Positions 1 through 6,810 of a DNA stretch of 64,000 nt are shown here, in pieces; within the stretch, counting starts at the first letter, position 1; each line of letters opens with the position of its first letter. The DNA comes from Clostridia bacterium. Lineage in GTDB: Bacteria > Bacillota > Clostridia > Oscillospirales > Acutalibacteraceae. The translations under genes were made by a program, and so were the position numbers. The DNA lies in the NCBI GenBank assembly GCA_017416485.1, contig JAFQCH010000042.1, forward strand, positions 1 through 64,000, read 5' to 3'. The notes under the pieces were generated by a model that had not been told where the DNA came from, searched no databases, and saw only the letters and a list, made by a program, of their open reading frames with translations.

Positions 1-70
1 GTTTAAAATCAGATATTAAAAATAAGTTCAAATAAAAATTTGAAACCACAAAACGAATAATTTTATTTTC

Positions 71-125
71 TATAATGGCAACGCCATTCCGATAATTTTG
101 CATTTTGAATTTTGCATTTTGCATT
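71..125 (+). repeat. Dispersed AT-rich repeat, copy 1
   Basis: An ATGGCAACGCCAT mini-hairpin (75-87) is followed by alternating TTTTGCATTTTG units. The same unit recurs at 6532-6585 in the same orientation and, without the mini-hairpin, inverted at 6337-6372. It has no coding potential. It lies just upstream of the leader RNA promoter. It probably belongs to a genome-wide intergenic repeat family. Confidence 0.7.
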
Positions 126-165
126 CAGGGCAACAGCCCGACAAACCGCAATTTACAATTGCTAC

Positions 166-194
166 TTGATTTTTCTTATGTTTCGTGGTATTTT
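166..194 (+). promoter_or_regulatory. Promoter of leader RNA copy 1 and XRE gene
   Basis: TTGATT (166-171), 17-base spacer, TATTTT (189-194), with an extended -10 TGG just before it. The expected start, 7-8 bases downstream, falls at 201-202, exactly the first base of stem P1 of the structured RNA. Confidence 0.55.
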
Positions 195-201
195 AATAGA
201 T

Positions 202-308
202 GCCACACAAGTGCATAAAAATCATTCTACCGGGAAAGTGTTTTTATCTTTTGGTAAAAACGCATTCTCTTATTTTGCTTTCTCTGTAGAATGCTTAACT
301 TGTGTGGC
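202..308 (+). ncRNA. Structured leader RNA, copy 1 (putative attenuator or riboswitch)
   Basis: Visible pairing: P1 GCCACACAAGT (202-212) with ACTTGTGTGGC (298-308), 11 of 11. P2 is 223-230 with 286-293 (8 bp), one C/T mismatch, then 232-238 with 278-284. P3 is GTGTTTTTA (238-246) with TAAAAACGC (255-263), sharing G238 with P2, around an 8-nt loop TCTTTTGG. Strand 264-277 carries TTCTCTTATTTT. The same fold, with different P1 and P2 sequences but a near-identical P3 and TTCTTATTT strand, occurs on the minus strand at 52625-52738. That is covariation supporting a real RNA. I match it to no riboswitch class I know. It overlaps a meaningless short ORF. It lies between a promoter and an intrinsic terminator ahead of the XRE gene. 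Confidence 0.7.
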
Positions 309-331
309 GCAAGTTGAGATTGCGTTTTTCG

Positions 332-359
332 GTGCGCGGTTTTAACTGCGCACTTTTTT
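332..359 (+). terminator. Attenuator terminator upstream of XRE gene
   Basis: GTGCGC (332-337), 10-nt loop, GCGCAC (348-353), then six T. Its 3' half (341-353) can alternatively pair with 304-318 just after P1: 13 pairs with two single-base bulges, two of them G-U. A smaller hairpin CGCAA/TTGCG with five T (308-329) lies between. A terminator 27 nt before a start codon argues for conditional readthrough. Confidence 0.65.
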
Positions 360-385
360 ATTTGCCACACGGGGAGATTTTTGCA

Positions 386-604
386 ATGAAAAGACCTGAT
401 TCAACGGGCGCAAGACTGCGGGCAATTCGTCTGCAAGAAGATATGACACAAAAGGAATTTGCAGACCTTTTAGGCATAACACGAGATGCCTATGCCGCTT
501 ACGAAACCAACGCAAGTTTGCCATCCGTGAAGGTGCTTTGCAAAATCGCAAAAATTTTAAATGTTTCAACAGATTATCTTCTTTGTTTATCAGATACGAA
601 ATAA
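386..604 (+). CDS. Small XRE-family transcriptional regulator
   Basis: A 72-residue protein that is almost entirely one Cro/C1-type helix-turn-helix. It has the MTQKEFADLLGITRDAYAAY recognition region and the usual LP(S)..L.KIAK.LNVSTDYLL ending typical of XRE repressors. The start is ATG 386, preceded by GGGGAG at 371-376. An upstream in-frame start at 302 would lie inside the leader RNA and is rejected. The gene sits behind the structured leader and terminator, so expression is probably set by attenuation. GCCACAC at 364-370, next to the ribosome site, repeats the 5' arm of P1 and could pair with its 3' arm, adding possible translational control. Target DNA is unknown. No partner gene is adjacent. 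Confidence 0.85.
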   Translation: MKRPDSTGARLRAIRLQEDMTQKEFADLLGITRDAYAAYETNASLPSVKVLCKIAKILNVSTDYLLCLSDTK

Positions 605-630
605 GCGGTATATAGTTATTCATACCGCTT
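603..630. terminator. Bidirectional terminator between convergent genes
   Basis: AAGCGGTAT (603-611) and ATACCGCTT (622-630) form a 9-bp stem with a T-rich run on the plus side. It separates the XRE gene (stop 602-604) from the convergent oxidoreductase gene (stop at 639). Confidence 0.75.
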
Positions 631-638
631 TTCATTTT

Positions 639-1700
639 TCACAGCAAAACTTCCTTGCCCGTTTCGGCGGATTCGTAAATGGCGCAAAGAATTTTGATCA
701 TATTCAACCCCTGAATGGGTTTGAAATCGGGCTCTGTACCATTGAGGATGCAGTCCATAAAATGGGCAATATTTGCCTGATGGCCGTCAAGCTCCTTCAA
801 TTGCGGCTTGAGGTCTGTCAGCACACCGCATTCTTCACCGTACACTTCAATTTCATCCGAAGACTTCCATGCAAATCCCGCTTTTGTGCCGCGCAGTTCC
901 ACATAGCGTTTTTCCTCGCCGACATTGGAAGCCCAGCTGAATTCAATCTGCAGGCAGGCGCCGTTGTCAAAACGGATGAAGCCCATGGCAAGATCTTCGA
1001 CATCGAATGTGCCGTCAGTCTTGGTGTCGCCGAATTTGGAGTGTTCGGAGTCGCTGTCGGCTTTATCATCGGCAAAAACATTATAGGTACATCCCGAAAC
1101 TGCCACGGGTGTGGGATTGCCCATTGCCCAGATGGCAAGGTCGATCATGTGCACACCGAGGTCGATCAGCGGACCGCCGCCTGACTGTTCCTTGGTGGTG
1201 AACCAACCACCCTTACCGGGAATGCCGCGTCTTCTCTGCCAACCGCAACGGGCTGCATAAATATCGCCTGCTTTGCCGTCGGCAATATACTTTTTCATAA
1301 ATACAGAGGGTGCATAATAGCGGTTGTTGCGCATGACCATCAGGATTTTGCCTGCTTTTTCGGCGGCATCTTTCATTTTCTGTGCGGCTTCCACACTGAC
1401 GGCATCGGGCTTTTCGCAGAAAACATGGCAACCGTGCTCCAATGCAAAAACAGCCATGGGAGAATGCAGGTAGTTCGGAGTTGCAATGTCCACCGCATCG
1501 GGTTGTTCCTTTTCGATCATTTCACGGTAATCGGTGTAAACGCGTGCATCGGGGAAATATTCGTCACGCATTCTTTCAGCACGTTCGGGGATGATGTCGC
1601 AGAATGCAACGATTTCGGACATGCCGAGATTCTTGTGGGCTCTTGTGTGGTGACGGCCCATGCCGCCCAGACCGATTGAACAAATGCGAAGTTTTTCCAT
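639..1700 (-). CDS. Gfo/Idh/MocA-family NAD(P)-dependent oxidoreductase
   Basis: 353 residues, full length for the family. The N-terminal Rossmann fold has GLGGMG at about residues 10-15 for NAD(P) binding and the family EKP motif (residues 96-98, Lys catalytic). The C-terminal substrate domain has GGPLIDLGVHMIDL with D180 and H184, the usual catalytic pair. The family oxidises or reduces sugars, inositols and related polyols in the cytoplasm; this substrate cannot be read from sequence. The start has a good ribosome site (CAGGAGGG). It lies 35 bases after the DUF1846 gene on the same strand, so the two are probably cotranscribed. Family certain, substrate unknown. Confidence 0.93.
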   Translation of the reverse strand: MEKLRICSIGLGGMGRHHTRAHKNLGMSEIVAFCDIIPERAERMRDEYFPDARVYTDYREMIEKEQPDAVDIATPNYLHSPMAVFALEHGCHVFCEKPDAVSVEAAQKMKDAAEKAGKILMVMRNNRYYAPSVFMKKYIADGKAGDIYAARCGWQRRRGIPGKGGWFTTKEQSGGGPLIDLGVHMIDLAIWAMGNPTPVAVSGCTYNVFADDKADSDSEHSKFGDTKTDGTFDVEDLAMGFIRFDNGACLQIEFSWASNVGEEKRYVELRGTKAGFAWKSSDEIEVYGEECGVLTDLKPQLKELDGHQANIAHFMDCILNGTEPDFKPIQGLNMIKILCAIYESAETGKEVLL

Positions 1701-1735
1701 AACTGTTCCCTCCTGAAAAAATGAATTATTAAAAA

Positions 1736-3223
1736 TCAGAAATAAAGTCTGTTTGTCATTTCACTCTTGGGTTCGCAGGTCAGGTTGACACCTAATTTTT
1801 TGAAGGTACGCTCGTCCACATTGGAAAGCATGACCGAAGAATGCGCATCGAGCCCGCGCAGTTTCGGAAGCTGTTCGAGTGCCTTTGCGGCGGCTTCATC
1901 GGTGACCGCGCAGATGGCAAGGGCAATGAGAATTTCGTCAATATGCAGAAGCGGATTGCGGTTGCCCATGTTTTTGACCTTCAGATCCTGAATCGGTTCA
2001 ATGACCGACGGCGACAAAAGCATAACATCATCGGCAATGCCCGCAAAGTGTTTGAGTGTATTCAGAAGCACTGCGGAAGATGCGCCGAGCAGGTTTGTGG
2101 TTTTGCCCGTGATGATCGTGCCGTCATCGAGTTCGATTGCGGCGGCAGGTGCGCCTCCCGTTTCTTCTTCCTTTTTGCGTGCGGCAACTGCACTCTTGCG
2201 GTTTTCGAGGGTAATGTCGAGCTGGTTCATAATCAGCTCAATTCGTTGCAGCTCGGCAGCCTCGGCAAGTCCCTTGCGTTTTTCACACGCGGTGTTGTAG
2301 TAACGTCGAATGACCTCACGCTTGGAAGCATCGATCACGGCAGCTTCATCAACGATGCAGTTGCCGACCATGTTGACTCCCATATCGGTGGGAGAACGAT
2401 AAAGCGTTTTACCCGTAATGCGGGTCATGATGGTATTGAGAACGGGGAAAATTTCAATATCACGGTTGTAGTTGACCGCCATTTCGCCGTAGGCATCCAT
2501 GTGGTAATTGTCGATCATGTTGACATCCGACAAATCGGCGGTTGCGGCTTCATAAGCAAGGTTGACGGGGTGCTTCAGCGGCAGATTCCAGATCGGGAAG
2601 GTTTCGAACTTTGCATAGCCTGCGCTGATACCGCGTTTGAATTCATGATACAACTGCGACAGGCACACTGCCATTTTGCCGCTGCCGGGACCGGGTGCGG
2701 TAACAATAACAAGAGAACGCTCGGTTTCGATGAAATCGTTCTTACCAAAGCCGTCATCGCTGACAATCAGCGGGATGTTGGACGGATAATCGTCAATGCT
2801 GTAGTGCTGATAAACGCGGATGCCGAGGGATTCCAGGCGTTTGCGGAACATCATGGCAGAAGGTTGTTGGTGGAAACGGGTGATAACAACACTGCCGACC
2901 AACAAACCGCGGTCGCGGAAGGTGTCGATCAGGCGCAGAACATCCACATCGTAAGTGATGCCGAGATCGCCTCTGCGCTTGTTCTTTTCAATATCATCGG
3001 CACTGATAACGATCACGATTTCCGCTTCGTCACGCAGTTCGCACAGCATTCTGATTTTGCTGTCGGGCTGAAAACCGGGCAGTACACGTGCGGCATGGTA
3101 ATCATCAAACAGTTTGCCGCCGAATTCAAGATATAATTTACCCCCGAATTGCGAAATGCGGTCGCGGATGCACTTGGATTGCAAACGCAGATATTCGTCA
3201 TTGTCAAAACCGATTTTAGCCAT
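1736..3223 (-). CDS. DUF1846 family protein
   Basis: 495 residues, the standard length of DUF1846 proteins, conserved cytosolic proteins of Firmicutes without settled function. The N-terminal part (MAKIGFDNDEYLRLQSKCI, then repeated Rossmann-like strands such as AEIVIVISADDIEKNKRRGD) is characteristic. A VTAPGPGSGKMAVCLSQLYH segment near residue 175 resembles a phosphate-binding loop. No signal peptide or membrane segment. The start is supported by AAAAGAAGGGATG and an upstream promoter (3283-3311). First gene of a probable two-gene unit with the oxidoreductase. Family assignment is solid; I infer no reaction. Confidence 0.9.
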   Translation of the reverse strand: MAKIGFDNDEYLRLQSKCIRDRISQFGGKLYLEFGGKLFDDYHAARVLPGFQPDSKIRMLCELRDEAEIVIVISADDIEKNKRRGDLGITYDVDVLRLIDTFRDRGLLVGSVVITRFHQQPSAMMFRKRLESLGIRVYQHYSIDDYPSNIPLIVSDDGFGKNDFIETERSLVIVTAPGPGSGKMAVCLSQLYHEFKRGISAGYAKFETFPIWNLPLKHPVNLAYEAATADLSDVNMIDNYHMDAYGEMAVNYNRDIEIFPVLNTIMTRITGKTLYRSPTDMGVNMVGNCIVDEAAVIDASKREVIRRYYNTACEKRKGLAEAAELQRIELIMNQLDITLENRKSAVAARKKEEETGGAPAAAIELDDGTIITGKTTNLLGASSAVLLNTLKHFAGIADDVMLLSPSVIEPIQDLKVKNMGNRNPLLHIDEILIALAICAVTDEAAAKALEQLPKLRGLDAHSSVMLSNVDERTFKKLGVNLTCEPKSEMTNRLYF

Positions 3224-3282
3224 AAGGACATCCCTTCTTTTGCGTAAAACTTGTTTTTTGTTATTTGCACATATATAAATTT

Positions 3283-3311
3283 ATTTTAACATTTTGAAAA
3301 TGCCTTGTCTA
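3283..3311 (-). promoter_or_regulatory. Promoter of DUF1846-oxidoreductase unit
   Basis: On the minus strand TAGACA (3311-3306), 17-base spacer, TAAAAT (3288-3283), about 60 bases before the DUF1846 start. Confidence 0.5.
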
Positions 3312-3360
3312 TAGACTTTTTTAAAATTTTACATTTTCTCATTTTTGTCCAAAAAACAAA

Positions 3361-3395
3361 CACGGCAGATGTGCACTTTTCCGTGCTCTGCCGTG
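3361..3395 (-). terminator. Terminator after YjdF-like gene
   Basis: CACGGCAGA (3361-3369) pairs with TCTGCCGTG (3387-3395). On the minus strand it is followed by a T-rich run (3350-3360). It separates the YjdF-like gene from the DUF1846 promoter. Confidence 0.8.
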
Positions 3396-3414
3396 CTTAC
3401 ATAGCAAATTCACA

Positions 3415-4140
3415 TTATGCGGTTGTCTGCTCTGCTTTGTTTTTATGATGATAGGGGTTGAATTTTAAAAACAGACTTGCGCAGACACAACCGATGGTGT
3501 TCAGCACAATATCTCCCATGGTGTCCATCAGCGGCCAGCGGGTCGGGTCAACGGGTGCAAACAGGGTGCGGATTTTGGGTGTGTTTTCGGCAAGCGCCAA
3601 CGACCAATGCTGTGCATCGCCGACGGTGCCGCCGATGAGCGAAATCTGGTCAAACGAGAACTCGAACAATTCCCATATAGTGCCGAACATGAACGAAAAT
3701 CCCGCCGCGCACAAGAGTATAATGGACATCGGAACGGTTGTTTTGTGTTTTTTCTGCAAGCACACAGCCACCTCATAACCGAGAATGGTAAGTCCTGCGC
3801 CGCCCAAAGCATGCAACATCCAATCCCACCACACAAGGTCATAATAGAAATTCAAAAAATAGCCGCAGAACGATGCACCGAAGATGAGCACGACCGAAAG
3901 ATTCTGCACATAAGACGGAATCAGCCGCACAAAACTCTTTTTAGGAAAGAGCTGAAAAATTTCCCATGCAAACATGCCCGCAAAGTTTGCAAGCACCTGC
4001 AAAGTGTCTGTCAATTTATAGGTCGGGCGCATGGCACCTGCGATCATTGCAAAAATCATAGATCCGCGGAATGCCCACCACCAGGCAAGCTGTTTTACAC
4101 TTGTCAATGATCGAATTTCCTGCCATTTTTGTTTTACCAT
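3415..4140 (-). CDS. YjdF/DUF2238-like polytopic membrane protein
   Basis: 241 residues with about six hydrophobic segments. Recognisable motifs are WWDWMLHALGGAGLTILGYE (charged and aromatic residues in a helix), FMFGTIWELFEFSFD and the late MDTMGDIVLNTIGC. This combination is typical of the DUF2238/YjdF membrane family, whose function is not established. The start is ATG 4140 with CAAGGAG upstream. Single-gene unit: promoter on one side, terminator 3361-3395 on the other. A CTGTCAC..GTGACAG dyad in its 5' leader may be an operator. Membrane location is clear; transport or enzymatic role unknown. Confidence 0.75.
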   Translation of the reverse strand: MVKQKWQEIRSLTSVKQLAWWWAFRGSMIFAMIAGAMRPTYKLTDTLQVLANFAGMFAWEIFQLFPKKSFVRLIPSYVQNLSVVLIFGASFCGYFLNFYYDLVWWDWMLHALGGAGLTILGYEVAVCLQKKHKTTVPMSIILLCAAGFSFMFGTIWELFEFSFDQISLIGGTVGDAQHWSLALAENTPKIRTLFAPVDPTRWPLMDTMGDIVLNTIGCVCASLFLKFNPYHHKNKAEQTTA

Positions 4141-4155
4141 GCTTTCTTCTCCTTG

Positions 4156-4171
4156 CTGTCACAGGTGACAG
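4156..4171. promoter_or_regulatory. Dyad in leader of YjdF-like gene
   Basis: CTGTCAC-AG-GTGACAG, two 7-base arms, lies about 20 bases before the YjdF-like start and downstream of a minus-strand TTGCTT-17-TATAAT promoter. Its position suits a repressor operator; the short spacer makes an RNA hairpin unlikely. Confidence 0.4.
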
Positions 4172-4313
4172 TTTTACTTTTTTTAACATTATACAAAAAT
4201 TTTCAACCAAAAGCAAGCATTTCGGATACTTTATACACTTTGCAACGATTCAATACAGCTATGAACAAAGTAATACAAAAAAGGAAAACAGTGTTTCATT
4301 TGTTTACACAGGA

Positions 4314-4342
4314 TTGACTTTTTTTGTTTGATTTTGTAAAAT
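4314..4342 (+). promoter_or_regulatory. Strong promoter of 30-residue peptide gene
   Basis: TTGACT (4314-4319), 17-base spacer, TAAAAT (4337-4342). It is followed by an optimal ribosome site and a very short ORF. Confidence 0.65.
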
Positions 4343-4376
4343 AAAAGTGCAAAATAATTTCGGAGGTACAAAAAAT

Positions 4377-4469
4377 ATGTTAGCCATCATTGCCATGCTC
4401 AGTGACATTCCGCTTTACATTGAAGCCATCATCGAAAAAATAAAAGAATTCCTCGGAATATCATTCTGA
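4377..4469 (+). CDS. 30-residue hydrophobic/amphipathic peptide
   Basis: Very short ORF MLAIIAMLSDIPLYIEAIIE plus a KIKEFLGISF end. It is supported by a near-consensus promoter (4314-4342) and CGGAGG at 4361-4366 with good spacing. The first half is hydrophobic; the second half is an amphipathic helix with alternating Glu/Lys. Peptides of this kind include type I toxins, phenol-soluble-modulin-like peptides and small membrane-protein modulators. I cannot choose among them. No antitoxin gene is visible, but an antisense RNA would be hard to see. The MITE-like inverted repeat begins 9 bases after its stop. Nothing else occupies 4141-4376 apart from the promoters and dyad. Confidence 0.55.
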   Translation: MLAIIAMLSDIPLYIEAIIEKIKEFLGISF

Positions 4470-4477
4470 AAAAGCAG

Positions 4478-4705
4478 AAGGGGCTGTTGCATTTAGCGCA
4501 GACCAAAAAGAAAGAATAAAAAAGCAGATGCTCTTAGGTTGATTTATCACTTAAAAGCATCTGTTTTTCATATTTTACAACCTATAATTAAGGATCATAA
4601 TAAAGCTATTTTTCTTTTTTAGTCGTTTTTTCGCCCTCTTGCGGTATCTGTATACAGCTTCGGGGCGAAGAAAACGCCTTCTGCATCTAAATGCAACAGC
4701 CCCTT
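4478..4705. mobile_element. MITE-like element with 19-bp perfect terminal inverted repeats
   Basis: AAGGGGCTGTTGCATTTAG (4478-4496) is an exact inverted copy of 4687-4705. The 228-bp unit has no ORF. Inside is CAGATGCT...AGCATCTG followed by T-run (about 4526-4565), a terminator-like hairpin. The GGGGCTGTTGCA-type ends resemble insertion-sequence termini, so this is probably a non-autonomous element. No clear target duplication is visible. It may supply the terminator of the peptide gene. Confidence 0.6.
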
Positions 4706-4717
4706 TTTGATTGAGCA

Positions 4718-4746
4718 TTGACAAAATGCTTTTTTTTAATTATCAT
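4718..4746 (+). promoter_or_regulatory. Promoter of glycosidase-like gene
   Basis: TTGACA (4718-4723), 17-base spacer, TATCAT (4741-4746), immediately after the MITE-like element. It argues that the true start is downstream at 4772. Confidence 0.55.
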
Positions 4747-4771
4747 TGTATCAGACAAGGGAGGCGAGCAA

Positions 4772-6295
4772 ATGAACAACAAAAACCTTTTGATCGGATA
4801 CAATACTTTTGCGAACTGCATCAAGGAACCGTCCTTTTTTGATCCTGCACTGACCGGGCATGCAGACTGGGTGTTGTGCCATTTTGATCCGCGTGAAAGT
4901 GTTGAAAATTCCTGCAAACAAGCGAATGAAACGGCACAGCGTTTTGATGAACTCGGTATGGACTTCGTTGCCAATTTTGAATTCATGAATTTTTCGGAAC
5001 ACTACACCACCGACGACGGCTATGACTGGTGCAACCACCCCGACGGCACACACCGATTGAATCTGCCCGAAGAATATGTGCATGCCTTTGCAAAACACGG
5101 TAACTTCATCGGCATCATGCACGATGAAATGGAGCATGTTATCATCAACCGCAATCTTTCCATTGCGCTTAACAATAAGAAAAAGCGCATTTACCCCATG
5201 TTTCCGCTTTATAACGGAAAGGATGTGATTGCGCAGGGTGAGCTTTGCAGCAGTCAGGTAAAGGAATTTTCAGATTCGATCAAAGCCATGGGTGCACCCG
5301 TGTTTGCAGGGGAACACGTCTTCCCTGTTTTGTTCCACACCTTTGCAAGAAACGGGATTATTCCCAATTTCAAGTCACAGAAAGAGAACTTTTCCAACCT
5401 GATGTTTGCTGTTGCGGCAGGTGCGGCACTGCAATACAAAACCCCGCTTTGGAACTGCGTGGATTTGTGGCATGTGCTGACCTACCCCGGTCATTCGGCA
5501 GACGAAATGTATCATAACCTGCTGTTTGCCTACTATGCCGGTGTCAACCGCGTGTATGTGGAGGCTTCCAATCAGTTCTACAAAACACATAAAGACGGCA
5601 GTTACGAGCTGACAGAATACGGCAAACAGTTCAACCGTTTTGCAAACGAATACAAGGGCAAAGACCGCGGTTATGATATTCAGGATTACCGTCCCGAAAT
5701 CGGCATTGTGCGTTATGATGACACCTTCTGGGGACAGAATGACCCCTTTATGTGGGCGCCGATCCTATTCGGCAACAAGAATATTAAACCCGACAAAAAG
5801 GCGAAAGAATGGCTTCGTGTTCTGCATGTTGTGTCACACAAATCCACAAGCAAGCACGGCTTCGGCTGGAACAAAATAAGCCCGTGGTCACTGCGCAAGC
5901 ATCGTTCGTTTGCGCCGATGAATGCGCTTGCGGTGTTTGATGACAGAGTGGAAAAGGATGTGCTCGAAAGCCTGTCATTGTGTTTCCTTTGCGGCTATAA
6001 AATTGAAACATCCACCCTCACCGCCGTGGAAGAACTCGTCAAAGAAAAGGGACTTACCGTTGTCACCCCCACCCGTTTTGCACCCGACTTTGTGAAAAAA
6101 CAGGTGAAGTTCGGTTTTGCGGATATCAAAGACGGCAAAGGCAGATGGATCGTGGCAAGAAAAGCTGATGACCTTCGCGTGACAAGACGCATCCGCCATT
6201 TACTCGGCAACAAAGATGAAATCCGACTTCGTTTCTCCGAAGAAGAAATTATACTCAAAATTGCACACGACGGCGACGGATTTTTTGTAAAATAA
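4772..6295 (+). CDS. Putative TIM-barrel glycoside hydrolase-like protein
   Basis: 507 residues from ATG 4772, chosen because GGGAGGCGAG precedes it; an in-frame ATG at 4718 lies on the -35 box. No signal peptide, so cytosolic. Successive strand-helix units with carboxylates at strand ends (FDELGMDFVANFEFMNF, FIGIMHDEMEH, VFAGEHVFPVLFHTF, VNRVYVEASNQFY) look like a glycosidase-type barrel, followed from about residue 380 by an alpha/beta C-terminal region. I cannot assign a GH family or identify the acid/base pair. Other carbohydrate-related genes nearby (GH106-like, sialidase-like, oxidoreductase) fit glycan use. Fold inference moderate, activity unknown. Confidence 0.6.
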   Translation: MNNKNLLIGYNTFANCIKEPSFFDPALTGHADWVLCHFDPRESVENSCKQANETAQRFDELGMDFVANFEFMNFSEHYTTDDGYDWCNHPDGTHRLNLPEEYVHAFAKHGNFIGIMHDEMEHVIINRNLSIALNNKKKRIYPMFPLYNGKDVIAQGELCSSQVKEFSDSIKAMGAPVFAGEHVFPVLFHTFARNGIIPNFKSQKENFSNLMFAVAAGAALQYKTPLWNCVDLWHVLTYPGHSADEMYHNLLFAYYAGVNRVYVEASNQFYKTHKDGSYELTEYGKQFNRFANEYKGKDRGYDIQDYRPEIGIVRYDDTFWGQNDPFMWAPILFGNKNIKPDKKAKEWLRVLHVVSHKSTSKHGFGWNKISPWSLRKHRSFAPMNALAVFDDRVEKDVLESLSLCFLCGYKIETSTLTAVEELVKEKGLTVVTPTRFAPDFVKKQVKFGFADIKDGKGRWIVARKADDLRVTRRIRHLLGNKDEIRLRFSEEEIILKIAHDGDGFFVK

Positions 6296-6336
6296 AAGGT
6301 CTGCACGGAAAGTTTGGGATATAACTGCACAACAGG

Positions 6337-6372
6337 AATGCAAAATTCAAAATGCAAAATGCAAAATTATCG
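6337..6372 (-). repeat. Dispersed AT-rich repeat, copy 2 (inverted)
   Basis: AATGCAAAATTCAAAATGC-type repeat, inverted relative to copies at 71-125 and 6532-6585. Copies 2 and 3 face each other across about 160 bases, giving an inverted-repeat unit spanning 6337-6585. No gene lies in 6296-6733 apart from this unit. Confidence 0.65.
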
Positions 6373-6531
6373 GGTCGCTTACGCTCCGAAAAGTAGAGCA
6401 TGAAAAAAATTTGCATTCAATATGAACAATGATTTTTTTGAATATTTGCTAACCTTCTTGTGCAATATTGAGCATGAAGAATCAACGCAAACTGAAATCC
6501 GCAACAGCAAAACTGAAAATTATATCTTCTA

Positions 6532-6585
6532 ATAATGGCAACGCCATTCCTTTAATTTTGCATTTTGCATTTTCTATTTTGCATT
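6532..6585 (+). repeat. Dispersed AT-rich repeat, copy 3
   Basis: Again ATGGCAACGCCAT (6535-6547) followed by TTTTGCATTTTGCATTTT units, closely matching 71-125. With the inverted copy at 6337-6372 it bounds a non-coding block. Confidence 0.7.
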
Positions 6586-6733
6586 TATGACTATTGTTTA
6601 TTCTCCGATATTCCGCTAAAGAATAAAATAATAAAGTTACGGGATTGCTGTATTTTATTACTGCAATCCCTTCTTTTATGCAATCTTTTTGAATATTTTC
6701 TGCATATTCATGCAAAATTATGTATTTTTCCTA

Positions 6734-6762
6734 TTGACAAGCCTTATTATTATGTGTATAAT
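6734..6762 (+). promoter_or_regulatory. Consensus promoter of the arg operon
   Basis: TTGACA (6734-6739), 17-base spacer, TATAAT (6757-6762): both hexamers perfect. The start of argC follows about 50 bases later. I see no convincing arginine-repressor box. Confidence 0.8.
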
Positions 6763-6810
6763 AAGTCCACATTTTCCGTAATATGCAAAAAAATGAAAGA
6801 AGGCACTCCC

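Noticed and set aside
112..345. 77-residue ORF on the plus strand near the window start
   Set aside because: It covers the AT repeat and the leader RNA, has no ribosome site and codes for low-complexity sequence; the RNA structure explains the region.
1841..3136. 431-residue plus-strand ORF
   Set aside because: Antisense to the DUF1846 gene, whose family identity, promoter and ribosome site are clear.
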